Shown here: positions 48,565 through 57,329 of the stretch, one piece after another | Numbering within the stretch: the first letter of the stretch is position 1 | How the letters are laid out: each line of letters opens with the position of its first letter | Assembly: GCA_910583555.1 (NCBI GenBank) | Contig: CAJTXO010000014.1 | Location: 1 to 64,000 of the forward strand | From: an uncultured Eubacterium sp. | GTDB taxonomy: Bacteria; Bacillota; Clostridia; Lachnospirales; Lachnospiraceae | DNA: 64,000 nt | Direction: 5' to 3' | Notes under the pieces: model-generated | What the model was told of the DNA's origin: nothing | Databases searched by the model: none | What the model saw: the letters and a program-made list of their open reading frames with translations, nothing else | Program-made: the position numbers and the translations under genes

Positions 48565-50871
48565 TCATTTGTCCCATACCCCCGCCACGAGTACACTCAT
48601 ATCGTCGGAAGCCTCGCGCGCGTTGCGGGAAAGCGCCTGCATGAGCACCCCGTTGGCAATATCCGAGGGGTTATTCGTATTCATATTTTCTAAAATATTT
48701 TCCACATAAAATTCTTTGTCCTCACCCGGGAACGCGTCCACGATCCCATCCGACACCATTACCACGATATCTCCATCTGTGAGGCTTGTCCGCGTAGATT
48801 CCGGCTCGGCTTCCATGTCGATGCCGACCGGTAGCGTTTTGGAAAAAATGGTCTCCACGCCGCCGCTCCTCTTGATAAAAGTGGCAGCCGCTCCATTTTT
48901 TACTATTTCACAGTTTCCACTATAAAGGTCTATCGCCGTCATGTCAAGTGTTGTAAACTTTTTTCCTTCATAAGACATGACAAATAACGTGTTAATGAGC
49001 CGTATCGCCGATTCTTTCTGAAATCCCGCCTCGATCAGGCTCTCGAGCACCTCGACCAGGTTCTCACTGTCACGGCACGCCCCCGCGCCGCTTCCCATAC
49101 CGTCGGACAACACCATCACCAGTTCCCCGGTAGACAGCTCCATAAACGAAAAATTGTCGCCCGATACCGTTTCCCCGCTCTTGGCCACGCGCGCCAGGCC
49201 GGTCAGCGCCTTAAAATTTGTATCCTGCACAAACGCTACCGCCTCATATTCTTTTGGTATCACATTCCGCACATAGCGGCCCGCCGTCATACGCATGTCC
49301 AATACGTGTTCGAGCGCGATCGCCACGTCTTTTTTCGTGATGCAGGCGTTTCCCCTCGCCTTCGCCACAAAGCAGATCTCCAGATTGCCCCTCCGGTCGG
49401 TCTTAAAAGAAAGGTTTTTCACATGGATACCGAGGGAACGCAGCGCAAACAGTACTTTCTTTTTTACTTCCACCGGCACTTCCGCCGTCTCATTGAGTTC
49501 CATCGTAAAATCCTTCAGCGCGCCGGCAATCTCTAGCATCTGATTGGCCATCGCCTCCCGGCTCTCCACCATCTTATTGCGCCAGCTCAGATTCATCCGG
49601 GCAATCGCCATCCGCTCATTGACCTTTTCGATATATTCCTCCAGCCGCAGGCAGCGGCTGCAAAATTTCTCATTGATCCCCTCCGTCTCCACGACCCCCT
49701 GCTCACTGGCCGCCGCCAGTATGTTGCGGATGTTTTCGTACGTCTCCTCGTAATTTGCCTCCCAGCAGTAATGGCAGTTGATGCACTCGCGGCAGACCTT
49801 GCCCGAAAGTTCGTCGAAAATCTCCTCCATCTCGTCCCCCGAGATCCGCCGCTCCCGCTCCGTAAAATCGCTGAACGACTTTGCCAGCCGCCGGAATGCC
49901 ATCGTGAGTCCGTCGATCTTATAGTTTGCCAGCGTTTTCAGATCCTCTTTGGCAAACGGGTTTTCCTGATTTTTCGTGAGATCGCTCTCGATCGTGCGAA
50001 TGACGGAACCCGGGATTGAGAGAAAAATGATGGCCGCCGATACCATACCGCGCAGTTCGACGATGCCCAGCACTTCATTCCGTATGACGTACGCCATAAT
50101 GATTCCCATGGCGAGAAATGCTGCCGTACTGATGACCCTGCCGATCTCCCGGAAAATACCGATGCCGATACCGAGCAGGCAGTACACCCCGACGAGCACC
50201 ATCCCGCCCCCCGTGACCGCCGCCAGAATACCGCCGGCCGCTCCGGCCATCGCGCCCGGCGCCGCGCCGTAGCGGTATCCGACAAACAATACGAGCAGAT
50301 AACTGAGCGTCTCCACGATGGAAAATACACCTTCAAACGCGCGCGGCATCCCGTAAACGGCTAAGGCCGCCAGGGAGATCACGCTGATCAGTTCCTCATT
50401 TCCGAGGATCTTTTCCCAATCTTCATATAGAAGGAAACGGATTCCCCACTGGAATACGTTTGCCAGCGCGATCATGCACAGGCTTTCCAGCAGGCTCATC
50501 CAGACCGCCTCCGTCATATTGGCCGACAGCGCCCCCGCCGTAATCCCGAACACAAAGTTCAGAACGCCGCTCACACAGGCAACCGCCAGCACACTCCCTT
50601 CCTTGCCGTCAATTTTTTTCATAACATACTGTACAAATCCAGTCAGCCCGATGAGGACGATGTACTGGATAAAATTCAGTCCCCTCGCCTTCGTGAGCAC
50701 TCCCGCCAGCACGGAAAACAAAACGATCATCCGGCTTCCCGGATAAACGCCCGAGGCACATATATAAGCTATAGCAAACGGGTTCATGGAAAACAGCCAC
50801 ACCCGTCCCAGCATAAAACCCACTACTGCCTGTAATATCCATCTTTTTTTTGATACCGCGTCCTGAATCAT
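48565..50871 (-). CDS. spoIIE: Stage II sporulation protein E (PP2C phosphatase)
   Basis: 768 residues. About ten membrane segments occupy residues 1-310. A cytoplasmic regulatory region follows with two CxxC pairs (CRECINCHYC and FCSRC). The C-terminal PP2C domain (about 540-768) has VSGDNFSF, LSDGMGSGAGA, DMTAIDL, GDIVVMVSDGIVDAF and ASDDMSVLV with the metal-binding Asp residues. SpoIIE dephosphorylates SpoIIAA to activate sigma-F in the forespore and helps polar septation through FtsZ. The start at 50871 follows GGAGG. The Cys-rich insertion resembles that of other clostridial SpoIIE proteins. Confidence 0.95.
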   Translation of the reverse strand: MIQDAVSKKRWILQAVVGFMLGRVWLFSMNPFAIAYICASGVYPGSRMIVLFSVLAGVLTKARGLNFIQYIVLIGLTGFVQYVMKKIDGKEGSVLAVACVSGVLNFVFGITAGALSANMTEAVWMSLLESLCMIALANVFQWGIRFLLYEDWEKILGNEELISVISLAALAVYGMPRAFEGVFSIVETLSYLLVLFVGYRYGAAPGAMAGAAGGILAAVTGGGMVLVGVYCLLGIGIGIFREIGRVISTAAFLAMGIIMAYVIRNEVLGIVELRGMVSAAIIFLSIPGSVIRTIESDLTKNQENPFAKEDLKTLANYKIDGLTMAFRRLAKSFSDFTERERRISGDEMEEIFDELSGKVCRECINCHYCWEANYEETYENIRNILAAASEQGVVETEGINEKFCSRCLRLEEYIEKVNERMAIARMNLSWRNKMVESREAMANQMLEIAGALKDFTMELNETAEVPVEVKKKVLFALRSLGIHVKNLSFKTDRRGNLEICFVAKARGNACITKKDVAIALEHVLDMRMTAGRYVRNVIPKEYEAVAFVQDTNFKALTGLARVAKSGETVSGDNFSFMELSTGELVMVLSDGMGSGAGACRDSENLVEVLESLIEAGFQKESAIRLINTLFVMSYEGKKFTTLDMTAIDLYSGNCEIVKNGAAATFIKRSGGVETIFSKTLPVGIDMEAEPESTRTSLTDGDIVVMVSDGIVDAFPGEDKEFYVENILENMNTNNPSDIANGVLMQALSRNAREASDDMSVLVAGVWDK

Positions 50872-51039
50872 CTTTACCTCCAACCTGCCGGCCAGCCGTT
50901 TTTCCGGCACATCTGTTCCAACCCGAACTCATTTTATATCGATCCGCCGCGTAAAGCGGCTCGTCCTAAGTATAGACAATCCGCGTATCAAAGTTTGTCA
51001 AAAAAAGAATCCTGCCAAAAAAACTTTTCGACACGATTC

Positions 51040-51348
51040 TTACTTTGCTTTAAAAATGATTTCATCGTCATACACCAGACCAAATTTCTGACGCGCTATG
51101 TATTCCACATATTCATCGGTCTGCATGTAAGCCTGCTTCTCCTGTATCGACTTCTGCTCTTTTTCGAGATCTGCCTTTTTTGCCTCCAGCTCTCTCTGCT
51201 TTTCCTCCAGCGTCAGGCAGTTTGATTTCAAGGCGATCCCATGGATTCCAAGGGTTCCGCAGAAGAGTAGCACTACCGTCATCACCAGATATAACCCGGT
51301 GCGGTTTCTCCTTCTTCTCCGCCTCACATCGTCCCCCTTTCTGGCCAT
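51040..51348 (-). CDS. divIC: Septum formation initiator DivIC/FtsB family
   Basis: 102 residues. A short Arg-rich cytoplasmic head (RRRRRRN), one membrane span (GLYLVMTVVLLFCGTLGI), a leucine-zipper coiled coil (LEEKQRELEAKKADLEKEQKSIQEKQ) and a C-terminal YVEYIARQKFGLVYDDEIIF motif are the DivIC/FtsB plan. It forms the divisome complex with FtsL and DivIB. The start is ambiguous: ATG at 51348 lies in a 24-bp repeat with a poor SD, whereas GTG at 51327 has GGGGGA 6 nt upstream. Position between yabQ and spoIIE matches Bacillus. Confidence 0.9.
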   Translation of the reverse strand: MARKGDDVRRRRRRNRTGLYLVMTVVLLFCGTLGIHGIALKSNCLTLEEKQRELEAKKADLEKEQKSIQEKQAYMQTDEYVEYIARQKFGLVYDDEIIFKAK

Positions 51349-51438
51349 TTAGCGTTATTCTCTCTCGGCCATTTAGCGTTATTCCCTCTCGGTCTTTTAG
51401 CGTTATTCTTTATCGGCCTTTTAGCATTTTTCCTTCTC
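51343..51438. repeat. Four 24-bp tandem repeats at the divIC start
   Basis: Units start at 51343, 51367, 51391 and 51415, consensus GGCCATTTAGCGTTATTCTC.., decaying away from divIC. On the minus strand units repeat TAACGCTAAATGGCC, so a duplicated initiation region encodes tiny ORFs (MAERE then stop) before the possible divIC ATG. Confidence 0.9.
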
Positions 51439-51502
51439 AGCCATATTTTCCACTCTTGTAGTATGTGTGTAACTTCAATTATACTGCGTTATAGCAAAAA
51501 TT

Positions 51503-51904
51503 TCAAGAACTTTTTTTATTTTCTTCTTCGCCTGCCTTCTTTTTTTTACGCATTTTTCTACACAATAAGACAAACGGCCGCGAGATCAAATAACCGATTT
51601 TTTTTACCGCCTTGACAAACAGGTCGGAAAGCAGCGTCCCTACTGTTTTCCGGTATAAGATCGCACCGATGCCAAACGCGAATACAAAAAAGCTTCGGAT
51701 CGTACCGTTATTACACAAAAAAATCATCTGAAAGACGCATACGCCGGACAGGACGAAAAAAATGACATCCATGAACAATCTTCCGATCACCCCTGGCCGG
51801 AACAGCCCGCGGAAAATATTTACCACCTCATAGGCAAGCATGACAAAGACGCCACTCAAAAAGGAACCAAGCAGGAAAATCAGCTGACTTCTAATCTCTT
51901 CCAT
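51503..51904 (-). CDS. yabQ: Spore cortex biosynthesis protein YabQ
   Basis: 133 residues with three or four membrane spans (LIFLLGSFLSGVFVMLAYEVVN, LFMDVIFFVLSGVCVFQMIFL, SFFVFAFGIGAILYRK) and a Lys-rich tail. YabQ localises to the forespore outer membrane and is needed for cortex formation in Bacillus. It starts immediately after the yabP stop codon (TAG ATG), so its translation is coupled and it lacks a strong SD. Confidence 0.9.
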   Translation of the reverse strand: MEEIRSQLIFLLGSFLSGVFVMLAYEVVNIFRGLFRPGVIGRLFMDVIFFVLSGVCVFQMIFLCNNGTIRSFFVFAFGIGAILYRKTVGTLLSDLFVKAVKKIGYLISRPFVLLCRKMRKKKKAGEEENKKSS

Positions 51905-52183
51905 CTATTTAAACAGCTTTCCGAAAAATGACCCGGCGTCTTTTCCATGAGAATCCGAGTATTTCAGTTCACAGATCTGCCCTTCCAGATCGACTTCCCC
52001 TTTTTCGACCGTCAGCCTTTTTACATGCAGTCCCTCTCCGCGAAACGCGAGCGCCCCGCGCGTCGTTTCCAGCAGAATCTCATTACTGTCAAAGGAAACG
52101 ACCTCCTTCACGCCGGTGACGGACGCACGTCCGCGGTCGTGCATCGTCACGTCATGCCTTCCGTTTACGCCCTGATCCCTCAT
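51905..52183 (-). CDS. yabP: Sporulation protein YabP
   Basis: 92 residues. The core SVTGVKEVVSFDSNEILLETTRGALAFRGEGLHVKRLTVEKGEVDLEGQICEL is the YabP beta-rich domain, and the C-terminal SFFGKLFK is conserved. YabP is a spore coat/outer-forespore-membrane protein partnering YabQ. ATG at 52183 is chosen by similarity to family length; no strong SD is visible, and longer in-frame readings extend into non-homologous sequence. Confidence 0.88.
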   Translation of the reverse strand: MRDQGVNGRHDVTMHDRGRASVTGVKEVVSFDSNEILLETTRGALAFRGEGLHVKRLTVEKGEVDLEGQICELKYSDSHGKDAGSFFGKLFK

Positions 52184-52374
52184 GTCTGAATGATAACTCA
52201 ATTTGTTTCTTTGGGAATCCTGCAAAATGCGCCACCTCAAAACAACCATTTATCACATTATATGCTGCGGGGGACATATTATGACTGGCACTGGCCGCGT
52301 TTCCCTGTGGCGTTCGCCGCTGACGTCCCCCAGTACATGTCACATCCCCGGCTCATGTCGCATTCCTGTTCATT

Positions 52375-52614
52375 TCACAGGAGACGGTACAGTTCTTTGG
52401 CAGCTTCTTTATTATAAGTTTCCTCTACACTGAGCACTTCCACTTTCGTATTCTTGTTTCCAAACTGGATCTCGATCACATCGCCCGGCTTTACGTTCAG
52501 GGACGCCTTTGCCACCTTATCGTTTACTAAAATCCTCCCCGCGTCGCACGCCTCATTAGCCACTGGCCTCCGCTTGATCAGCCGCGACACCTTCAAATAC
52601 TTATCTAACCGCAT
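52375..52614 (-). CDS. rqcP: RNA-binding S4 protein RqcP (YabO/HslR-like)
   Basis: 79 residues, one S4 domain: MRLDKYLKVSRLIKRRPVANEACDAGRILVNDKVAKASLNVKPGDVIEI. In Bacillus RqcP binds stalled 50S subunits and stabilises the P-site tRNA so that RqcH can add alanine tails (ribosome quality control). The place between hup and yabP matches the Bacillus yabO locus. AGGAGG lies 6 nt upstream. Confidence 0.92.
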   Translation of the reverse strand: MRLDKYLKVSRLIKRRPVANEACDAGRILVNDKVAKASLNVKPGDVIEIQFGNKNTKVEVLSVEETYNKEAAKELYRLL

Positions 52615-52773
52615 GTCTGCCTCCTTTTTCTTTTTGTCTTGCTTTTGTTCTCGTTTCCGCTGTACGTCTGCTTACAGACGCCGCGCCCTTTCCGGCATAC
52701 AGAAAAAAAACGCCGATCCCGAACACGCAGAATCGACGTTCTATTCGCATATTAAATCCATACACCTCTGTAA

Positions 52774-53049
52774 TTAGGAATTTACAGTGTCCTTCAATGC
52801 CTTTCCAGCCTTGAATTTCGGTGCCTTAGAAGCAGGAATGCTCATCGGTTTCTTCGTGAGTGGGTTGATTCCCTCTCTAGCGGCCCTCTGTGTAACTTCG
52901 AATGAGCCAAAGCCTACAAGCTGAATCTTTCCGCCCTTTTTCAATTCATCGGTCACTACGTCAACAAATGCTTTCAGTGCTTTTTCTGCATCTTTTTTTG
53001 ACAATTCAGCCTGATCTGCCATCGCTGCCACTAATTCTGACTTATTCAT
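52774..53049 (-). CDS. hup: HU-family DNA-binding protein
   Basis: 91 residues: MNKSELVAAMADQAELSKKDAEKALKAFVDVV and the arm GSFEVTQRAAREGINPLTKKPMSIPASKAPKFKAGKALKD. HU is the main nucleoid protein and bends DNA without strong sequence preference. GAGGAGG lies before the ATG and a promoter at 53123-53151. Confidence 0.97.
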   Translation of the reverse strand: MNKSELVAAMADQAELSKKDAEKALKAFVDVVTDELKKGGKIQLVGFGSFEVTQRAAREGINPLTKKPMSIPASKAPKFKAGKALKDTVNS

Positions 53050-53122
53050 GGATTATATCCTCCTCGTGTCTTTACTATAATATTTTCGTAAACCTACAAT
53101 ATCTGTAAACCTACTAACTATA

Positions 53123-53151
53123 CTTATACCCTTTTTCTAGCCATTTGTCAA
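53123..53151 (-). promoter_or_regulatory. Promoter of hup
   Basis: TTGACA (53151-53146), 17-nt spacer, TATAAG (53128-53123) on the minus strand. The motif GTAAACCT recurs at about 53091, 53105 and 53172 around it, as if a regulator site were repeated. Confidence 0.75.
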
Positions 53152-53234
53152 GGTTTTTTCCTAGATTTAGCAGGTAAACCTCAATATTCACTCATTGTTT
53201 ACACAATGTTCATTTTTCCCGCTGCGCTCCGCAC

Positions 53235-53780
53235 TCAGCTCTCCATCTGCCTCCCGAGAAAATTCGCGCCGCAAAGCGCCATCTTTTCCTCAAACTCGCC
53301 AAATTTCTTCTTCGCATCATGGGACAGCAATATGACGGCACCGATCGCGTCCCCCTCGGAAACGATGGAACCGATCGCCTGATTGGTTTCGTGGTCCTCA
53401 TCTTCCACGACTTTACAGTGAGTGCCCCCTTCCTCCGAAGATAAAATATTGGCCCGGTTGTCGATACACTTTTTTAGTTCCGTGTGAATATCCTTCCCCG
53501 TATAGTTTTTCTTTTCCGGCCCCGCGGCTGCTACGATCTGATCACGGTCCGCCACACAGACCGTGCATTTCGCGACATTCGCCACCGATTCGACATATTC
53601 CTTCGCCAGCACCCCGAGTTCTCCGATCGGAGAGTACTTTTTCAGTATCACGCCGCCTTCATGGTTGGTAAAGATTTCAAGCGGGTCCCCCTCGCGGATG
53701 CGCAGTGTCCTTCGTATTTCTTTTGGTATTACTATTCGCCCAAGTTCGTCGATTCGACGCACAATTCCAGTTGCTTTCAT
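53235..53780 (-). CDS. spoVT: Stage V sporulation protein T
   Basis: 181 residues. The N-terminal AbrB-type swapped-hairpin DNA-binding domain is MKATGIVRRIDELGRIVIPKEIRRTLRIREGDPLEIF. The C-terminal GAF-like domain (about 60-180) has VADRDQIVAAAG and GDAIGAVILLSHD. SpoVT tunes sigma-G genes in the forespore. ATG at 53780 is 9 nt after GGAGG; an ATG six nt earlier is too close. A weak sigma-G-like element (GTATAA..AATACTA) is seen upstream near 53840-53865. Confidence 0.94.
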   Translation of the reverse strand: MKATGIVRRIDELGRIVIPKEIRRTLRIREGDPLEIFTNHEGGVILKKYSPIGELGVLAKEYVESVANVAKCTVCVADRDQIVAAAGPEKKNYTGKDIHTELKKCIDNRANILSSEEGGTHCKVVEDEDHETNQAIGSIVSEGDAIGAVILLSHDAKKKFGEFEEKMALCGANFLGRQMES

Positions 53781-53888
53781 ATTCATATTCCTCCATTTAA
53801 TGTATTGACTTACTACTTTTACCTGATCATGAATCTAGTATTTGTCATATGGAGGAATTTATACCTTTTTTATACCCGGGTTTTGTAT

Positions 53889-54506
53889 TCAACTCACGTC
53901 ACGCAGCTTCTTTCCCAGCGGGATCAGTATCGCACCGAAGGAATTGCCTAATGTAATAACGAGCAGACACAAAAACGCCCTCGCCGACCACATGCCAGCA
54001 ACCGAAAAGTAGAACATATCGGCAATACAATGCTCAAAACCACTCAAAATAAAGGCGGAAACCCCCGCAAACAGGATGAGCGGATTTTTTGTCGTTTTAT
54101 ATCCCTCTACGGAGGCATACATCAGAAAACCGCAAAAAATGCCGAGTACAAACAAACTGAACAAACTATCGTTTATCTTATTTTTACACATATCAGCCGC
54201 GCCCGCAAATAAAGGTGCCATCCGGGTGCTCCTTAAGACCGTTGCTGACAAAAAAGTACCGGTAAAATCACCCGCCCATGTCAGCACCAGTTCAATCCAA
54301 TAGGAAGACGGCCGCTCCACCACATAGCCAATCTTTCCCGTATACAGCCCAAGTCCATGTGTACAGATTATGTATAGGCCAACCGAAAACATAAGAGCAC
54401 CTACTATTCTGTTCGTCAGGGATAAAAACACACAGCCGCCAATACTGATGGCTATCCCCGCCAAAACTGCCATCACAAACATGTAACTATACTTTCTTAA
54501 CTTCAT
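53889..54506 (-). CDS. Formate/nitrite transporter family protein
   Basis: 205 residues with six membrane spans. FNT signatures are VGALMFSVGLYIICTHGLGLYTGKIGY (first half) and FILSGFEHCIADMFYFSVAG (the His-containing second half lining the pore). FNT channels pass formate, nitrite, lactate or hydrosulfide. It is shorter than FocA (about 280), as are many clostridial paralogues, with a reduced N-terminus. No pyruvate-formate lyase gene is near, so the substrate stays open. The SD before the ATG is weak. Confidence 0.85.
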   Translation of the reverse strand: MKLRKYSYMFVMAVLAGIAISIGGCVFLSLTNRIVGALMFSVGLYIICTHGLGLYTGKIGYVVERPSSYWIELVLTWAGDFTGTFLSATVLRSTRMAPLFAGAADMCKNKINDSLFSLFVLGIFCGFLMYASVEGYKTTKNPLILFAGVSAFILSGFEHCIADMFYFSVAGMWSARAFLCLLVITLGNSFGAILIPLGKKLRDVS

Positions 54507-54749
54507 TTCCTGTCACGCCCCCCTTTTTTTCATGACTTCAATTGTTTTCTTTAGTTCAAGTGTATTTGCCACTTTTTCTATTTTAACGCCATCCCTTTCT
54601 AAACGGTACCGTCATATTCAGATGGCGCAGCCTCACCCACTAACTCCCGTTATCCATTATAACCCTTTTTTTCAATTTCGCAATACCTAATCTCATCATT
54701 TCCCTCCTGCACGCACAGTTTTTCTGCCTGTCACAGTAATCCGTCTCCC

Positions 54750-55670
54750 TTAACCTTGTAAAAACTCACACGCCCCGAGCGCTGCCACCGCGCCGTCCGA
54801 CGCCGCTGTCACCAATTGCCTGACCGTTTTCGTCCGGCAGTCACCAGCCGCGAATATTCCTTCCGCGTCGGTCCGGCACGACTCGTCCGCCCGGATGTAA
54901 CCTTTCTCATCCAGCGAAACGACTCCGCCGAACCTCTCGTTTTTCGGTTCCTGTCCGATCGCCACAAACACGCCGTTTACCACGCATTCATCGATAATAT
55001 TGGTTCTTACATTTTTTATGCGGATTGATTCCAGGCTGGCTTCCCCTTTTAACGAGACAACCGTGCTTTCGAGAATAAACTCCACATTTTTCTTTTTCAA
55101 TAGTAAATTTACAAGCCTGGTCTCTCCCCGGAAACGATCGCGGCGGTGGATGACATAAACCATTTTGCAATACTGCGAGAGATAGAGCGCATCCTCGAGC
55201 GCCGTGTTCCCTCCGCCGACAACGGCCACGCGCTTGTCCCGGTAAAAGGCCCCGTCGCACACCGCGCAGTAGGACACGCCGCTGCCGGTTAGTTCCTTCT
55301 CCCTTTCCAGCCCAAGTTTCCGCTGAACAACGCCGGTACACAAAATGGCAGACCGGCCCTCATACAAACCGTCACACGTCATCACAACTTTCCGGCCGCC
55401 CTGGTCTACGAGTTTTTCGACCTGACGGTTCACGATGACCGCCCCACATTCTTCGGCCTGCTGCTGTAGTTCCTGAATAAATTGAAATCCCGATATGCGT
55501 CTGATACCGGGATAGTTTTCTACTTCTGGCGAGTTTACGATCTGCCCGCCATTCACCTTTTCCTCCAGCACCAGAACCGATTTCCCCGCCCTCGCCCCGT
55601 AAAGAGCTGCGGACAGGCCTGCGGTTCCGGCGCCGATTATGATGATATCGTACAATTTCTTTTCTGCCAT
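54750..55670 (-). CDS. trxB: Thioredoxin-disulfide reductase-like flavoprotein
   Basis: 306 residues. FAD motif DIIIIGAGTAGLSAALYGARAGKSVLVLE, redox centre CAVCDG (CxxC), NADPH motif VAVVGGGNTALEDALYLSQ, and C-terminal FAD motif GIFAAGDCRTKTVRQLVTAASDGAVAA. It transfers electrons from NADPH to thioredoxin or a thioredoxin-like partner. No trxA is adjacent, so a paralogue serving another redoxin is possible. AGGAGG is 6 nt upstream of the ATG at 55670. Confidence 0.93.
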   Translation of the reverse strand: MAEKKLYDIIIIGAGTAGLSAALYGARAGKSVLVLEEKVNGGQIVNSPEVENYPGIRRISGFQFIQELQQQAEECGAVIVNRQVEKLVDQGGRKVVMTCDGLYEGRSAILCTGVVQRKLGLEREKELTGSGVSYCAVCDGAFYRDKRVAVVGGGNTALEDALYLSQYCKMVYVIHRRDRFRGETRLVNLLLKKKNVEFILESTVVSLKGEASLESIRIKNVRTNIIDECVVNGVFVAIGQEPKNERFGGVVSLDEKGYIRADESCRTDAEGIFAAGDCRTKTVRQLVTAASDGAVAALGACEFLQG

Positions 55671-55809
55671 TACGTGCCTCCTGCTTCTTTCTGGATTTTC
55701 CTGATCGCCTTTGCTTTCATACAGGGTCATACTTAGCTTTTCCGGTTTTCGTCAGGAATATGCAGGATGTGCAGGAATACGGCATTTCGTTTCTTTTACT
55801 CTCACGATT

Positions 55810-57288
55810 TTAATAAGAAGGTGTGCCATATCCATACACGTAACGATTGCGGATCGTTCTCTTTTGGTTTTGTGTAAACTGGACGACCTTGTAATTTCCG
55901 TCAGCACACGGCACATTTCCCTCCACGGTCTGTAAATAGCCGCCCACCGGAGGTGCTGTTATCATTCCCACATGGCAGAAGCTTCCATTTTCATAGTAGA
56001 ATACCAGATCGCCCGCTTTCGGCGTATACGAACCACCATAGTATGCGGCATACTGGAACTGGTTCCGGTTTTTATACCAATTAACGGCGGCTGCGCAGCT
56101 GGCCGTTTTCGGTACCGCCTTGTTCAGCACGCCCATCTGGTTTGCGCAATATGACTGGAATGCCATGCACCACGCATAGCCGGATGACGAGACTGGCCTG
56201 CCATAAAACCATGTGTTATACGGCACATTATTATTTCCCCGGTAGTCGCCGATTCCCATCTGGGACAATTCGTAGTCAACGATGCGCTGCCGTACTGTCG
56301 TTGTTGCCGGCGGCGTGTAAGAGACAGAAACGGGAACTAATTTCCATTTTTGCGCTGCGCTTCCATTTGCAGCGTACATTTGGATGTTTGTCCCATTGGC
56401 GCTTTTACCGCCGGATACGTCAGCCAAAAGTCCATTACATCTGCATGTCAGCGTAACCGTTCCATTTCCTGCGTCCGTTATGTTCCACCGCTGCGCTGCC
56501 GTTGCGTTTGATGCGTACTGCTGGATGTTGGTTCCGTTTATCCGTCCCGCGCCGGCACAGTCCAATACTTTTCCGCTGTTTACATTTTGAATCGTATAGG
56601 CGCCATCTGACTGTCTGGTTATGGCAAACTTCTGGGCGTTTGTGCCATTGTCCTGATAGAGCTGGACATTTGCGCCGTCAGCGGCGGAGGCGCCGTTTAC
56701 ATCCATGGCAAAATTATTGTTCAGCGCGGAAACAATTTTATATGTGCCGTTCGCGATAACGCCTGGTGCAGCAGCGGCAGCAGGCAGGATGTACGCATTC
56801 AGGTCTGAGGTTTTGATAAACGCATATTTATATCCACCGCTCACCGGGTATTTTACCTGCGTATAGCTGCCCGACGCCCCCAGTACCTTTACGGTGTCGC
56901 CTTTTGCGATGTATCCGTATGCGTTTTTGTTGTTTGCCCTGCGGTATGTCGTGATCTTCGACCTTGATCGATAACTGCTGCCTGTCGTTTTTGTGAGGAT
57001 CTTGTTTCTGCTGATGTAGCCGGTCTTTCTTCCTCTGGCGACTGGGTAAGTTACCTTGCAGTAGCGGTCGGTCACCTGGCTGACTGTCATCTCATCGGAC
57101 GGATAGACCGCGCCATACCGCTTGCTGAGTCCTGTATTTGAGTATACCTGTACATTTGAGGTTCCGATCGTATAGCATTTTACCGCCGCTCCCGCTTGGG
57201 ACGGGTGGCCGAAATACAGTCCGGCCGCCCAGGATATCATACACACGAGAAATGCTATTCCACTTTTTGAAAATAATGTTTTGTTCAT
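55810..57288 (-). CDS. Secreted cell-wall hydrolase: SH3, ricin-type and CHAP-like domains
   Basis: 492 residues. A signal peptide (FLVCMISWAAGLYFGHPSQAGA) is followed by two SH3-like repeats (about 35-175; both end in GYISRNK/YAFIKTSDL motifs). A ricin-type beta-trefoil with three QxW-like repeats covers about 190-330 (NAQKFAIT, AQRWNIT, AQKWKLV). The C-terminal CHAP/NlpC-type amidase (about 345-490) has Cys in SGYAWCMAFQSYC and His in SFCHVGMI. Probably cleaves peptidoglycan peptides or wall-linked bridges. The N-terminal 160 residues are nearly identical to the next gene. AAGGTG precedes the ATG. Confidence 0.85.
   Translation of the reverse strand: MNKTLFSKSGIAFLVCMISWAAGLYFGHPSQAGAAVKCYTIGTSNVQVYSNTGLSKRYGAVYPSDEMTVSQVTDRYCKVTYPVARGRKTGYISRNKILTKTTGSSYRSRSKITTYRRANNKNAYGYIAKGDTVKVLGASGSYTQVKYPVSGGYKYAFIKTSDLNAYILPAAAAAPGVIANGTYKIVSALNNNFAMDVNGASAADGANVQLYQDNGTNAQKFAITRQSDGAYTIQNVNSGKVLDCAGAGRINGTNIQQYASNATAAQRWNITDAGNGTVTLTCRCNGLLADVSGGKSANGTNIQMYAANGSAAQKWKLVPVSVSYTPPATTTVRQRIVDYELSQMGIGDYRGNNNVPYNTWFYGRPVSSSGYAWCMAFQSYCANQMGVLNKAVPKTASCAAAVNWYKNRNQFQYAAYYGGSYTPKAGDLVFYYENGSFCHVGMITAPPVGGYLQTVEGNVPCADGNYKVVQFTQNQKRTIRNRYVYGYGTPSY
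56800..57288. repeat. Long direct repeat, about 490 bp, copy 1 (copy 2 at 57858-58346)
   Basis: The 5' coding halves of the genes at 55810 and 57330 are nearly identical at a constant offset of 1058 bp, including the start codon. Differences are a few scattered bases near the distal end. It is a substrate for homologous recombination that would delete or duplicate a whole gene. Confidence 0.9.
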
Positions 57289-57329
57289 CGTGATCACCTT
57301 TTCCTTTCTGTGATATTCCGTCACGTCTT

